From assembly GCA_944382805.1 (NCBI GenBank), contig CALWNS010000085.1, positions 1-13,705 of the forward strand: a stretch of DNA of 13,705 nt, written 5' to 3'. The position numbers and the translations under genes were made by a program. This DNA comes from an uncultured Gemmiger sp. Its GTDB lineage: Bacteria; Bacillota; Clostridia; Oscillospirales; Ruminococcaceae. Positions 13,413 through 13,705 of this stretch are shown one piece after another. The notes below the pieces were generated by a model. It saw only the letters and a program-made list of their open reading frames with translations. It searched no databases and was not told the origin of the DNA. The first letter of the stretch is position 1, and the number at the start of each line of letters is the position of its first letter.

Positions 13413-13705
13413 GCCACACCCCGCACCCGGCCATATCGGCCGGCACCTCCAATGCCCGGGCGACCGTATCGGCAATGGTGCCAAAGCTGTAGCGCGTGCC
13501 CAGGTCGACGCCGCGGCGCAGGCTGCGGCCGTAAAACAGGCAGGGCACGTATTCCCGCGTGTGGTCGGTCGTTTTGGTAAAACCGGGGTCACAGCCGTGG
13601 TCGGCGGTCAGTATCAGCACATCGTCCTGCCGCATCTTCTGCATAAAGGCCGGCAGCCAGGCATCGAATTCCGCCAAAGCCGCCGCATAGCCCGCAATGT
13701 CGCGC
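13399..13705 (-). CDS. deoB: Phosphopentomutase, C-terminal part (5' end outside the window)
   Basis: The frame is open to the right edge and encodes the last 101 residues. It contains the alkaline-phosphatase-superfamily metal-binding blocks of DeoB: LTADHGCDPGF and TTDHTREYVPCLFYG, followed by the RYSFGTIADTVARAL tail. The enzyme interconverts ribose or deoxyribose 1-phosphate and 5-phosphate in nucleoside catabolism. The Asp-His and Asp-His pairs that bind Mn are intact. The gene overlaps the YdcF-like gene by 14 nt, which suggests co-expression. The N-terminal part and the cap domain are not in view. Confidence 0.93.
   Translation of the reverse strand, partial: RDIAGYAAALAEFDAWLPAFMQKMRQDDVLILTADHGCDPGFTKTTDHTREYVPCLFYGRSLRRGVDLGTRYSFGTIADTVARALEVPADMAGCGVWHEIT

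Noticed and set aside
13413..13592. N-terminal extension of the YdcF-like protein
   Set aside because: It lies inside deoB and has antisense-like low-complexity composition; a natural start is found at 13412.
1..13705. Mobile elements, phage genes, CRISPR arrays or defence systems
   Set aside because: No transposase, integrase, direct-repeat array or unusual-composition island was found. All sizeable genes match conserved chromosomal families.

Overview
The window looks like a core chromosomal segment of a GC-rich anaerobic Firmicute, probably a clostridial (Oscillospirales/Ruminococcaceae-type) gut or anaerobic bacterium. The evidence is the end of an iron superoxide reductase, a T-box leader in front of alaS, an RNase M5-type Toprim protein, comEC next to holA, a VanZ protein, AGGAGG-type ribosome binding sites and high GC with strong GC3 bias. 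This placement is inference from gene content; no 16S or marker comparison was possible.

Layout. The first 1.4 kb reads rightward: the last codons of a desulfoferrodoxin/superoxide reductase (1-60), a strong terminator (81-111), then a two-gene thiol-redox unit, ccdA (154-816) and a membrane-anchored TlpA-like thioredoxin (826-1422), closed by a strong hairpin (1434-1488) between convergent transcription units. Everything to the right is on the minus strand. Read in its own direction, from the right edge leftward, it contains: the C-terminal part of deoB, overlapping a YdcF/DUF218 membrane protein; a tRNA-Ala(CGC) with a near-consensus promoter and a probable terminator; vanZ and a class B penicillin-binding protein; a promoter and a complete alanine T-box leader for alaS; then a HIT hydrolase, a purine-type phosphoribosyltransferase, comEC, holA, an RNase M5-like protein and a nitrilase-superfamily amidohydrolase. 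From the phosphoribosyltransferase to the end of that run the genes overlap or nearly touch, so they are probably one operon, started by an extended -10 promoter in front of the HIT gene and perhaps also fed by alaS read-through.

How the parts work together. The left unit handles superoxide and extracytoplasmic thiol redox. vanZ and the PBP concern the cell envelope. alaS is under tRNA-Ala charging control: specifier codon GCC, T-box UGGU complementary to an ACCA tRNA end. The HIT-to-amidohydrolase operon mixes nucleotide metabolism, DNA uptake, replisome clamp loading and RNA processing.

I see no mobile element, CRISPR array, phage gene or recognisable new defence or biosynthetic system; this is mainly housekeeping sequence. 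The most notable points are the ComEC tail that keeps the shape of a metallo-beta-lactamase domain but not its metal ligands, the exact overlap of the alaS -35 box with the PBP stop codon, a hairpin that could occlude the PBP ribosome binding site, and an operator-like dyad in front of vanZ.
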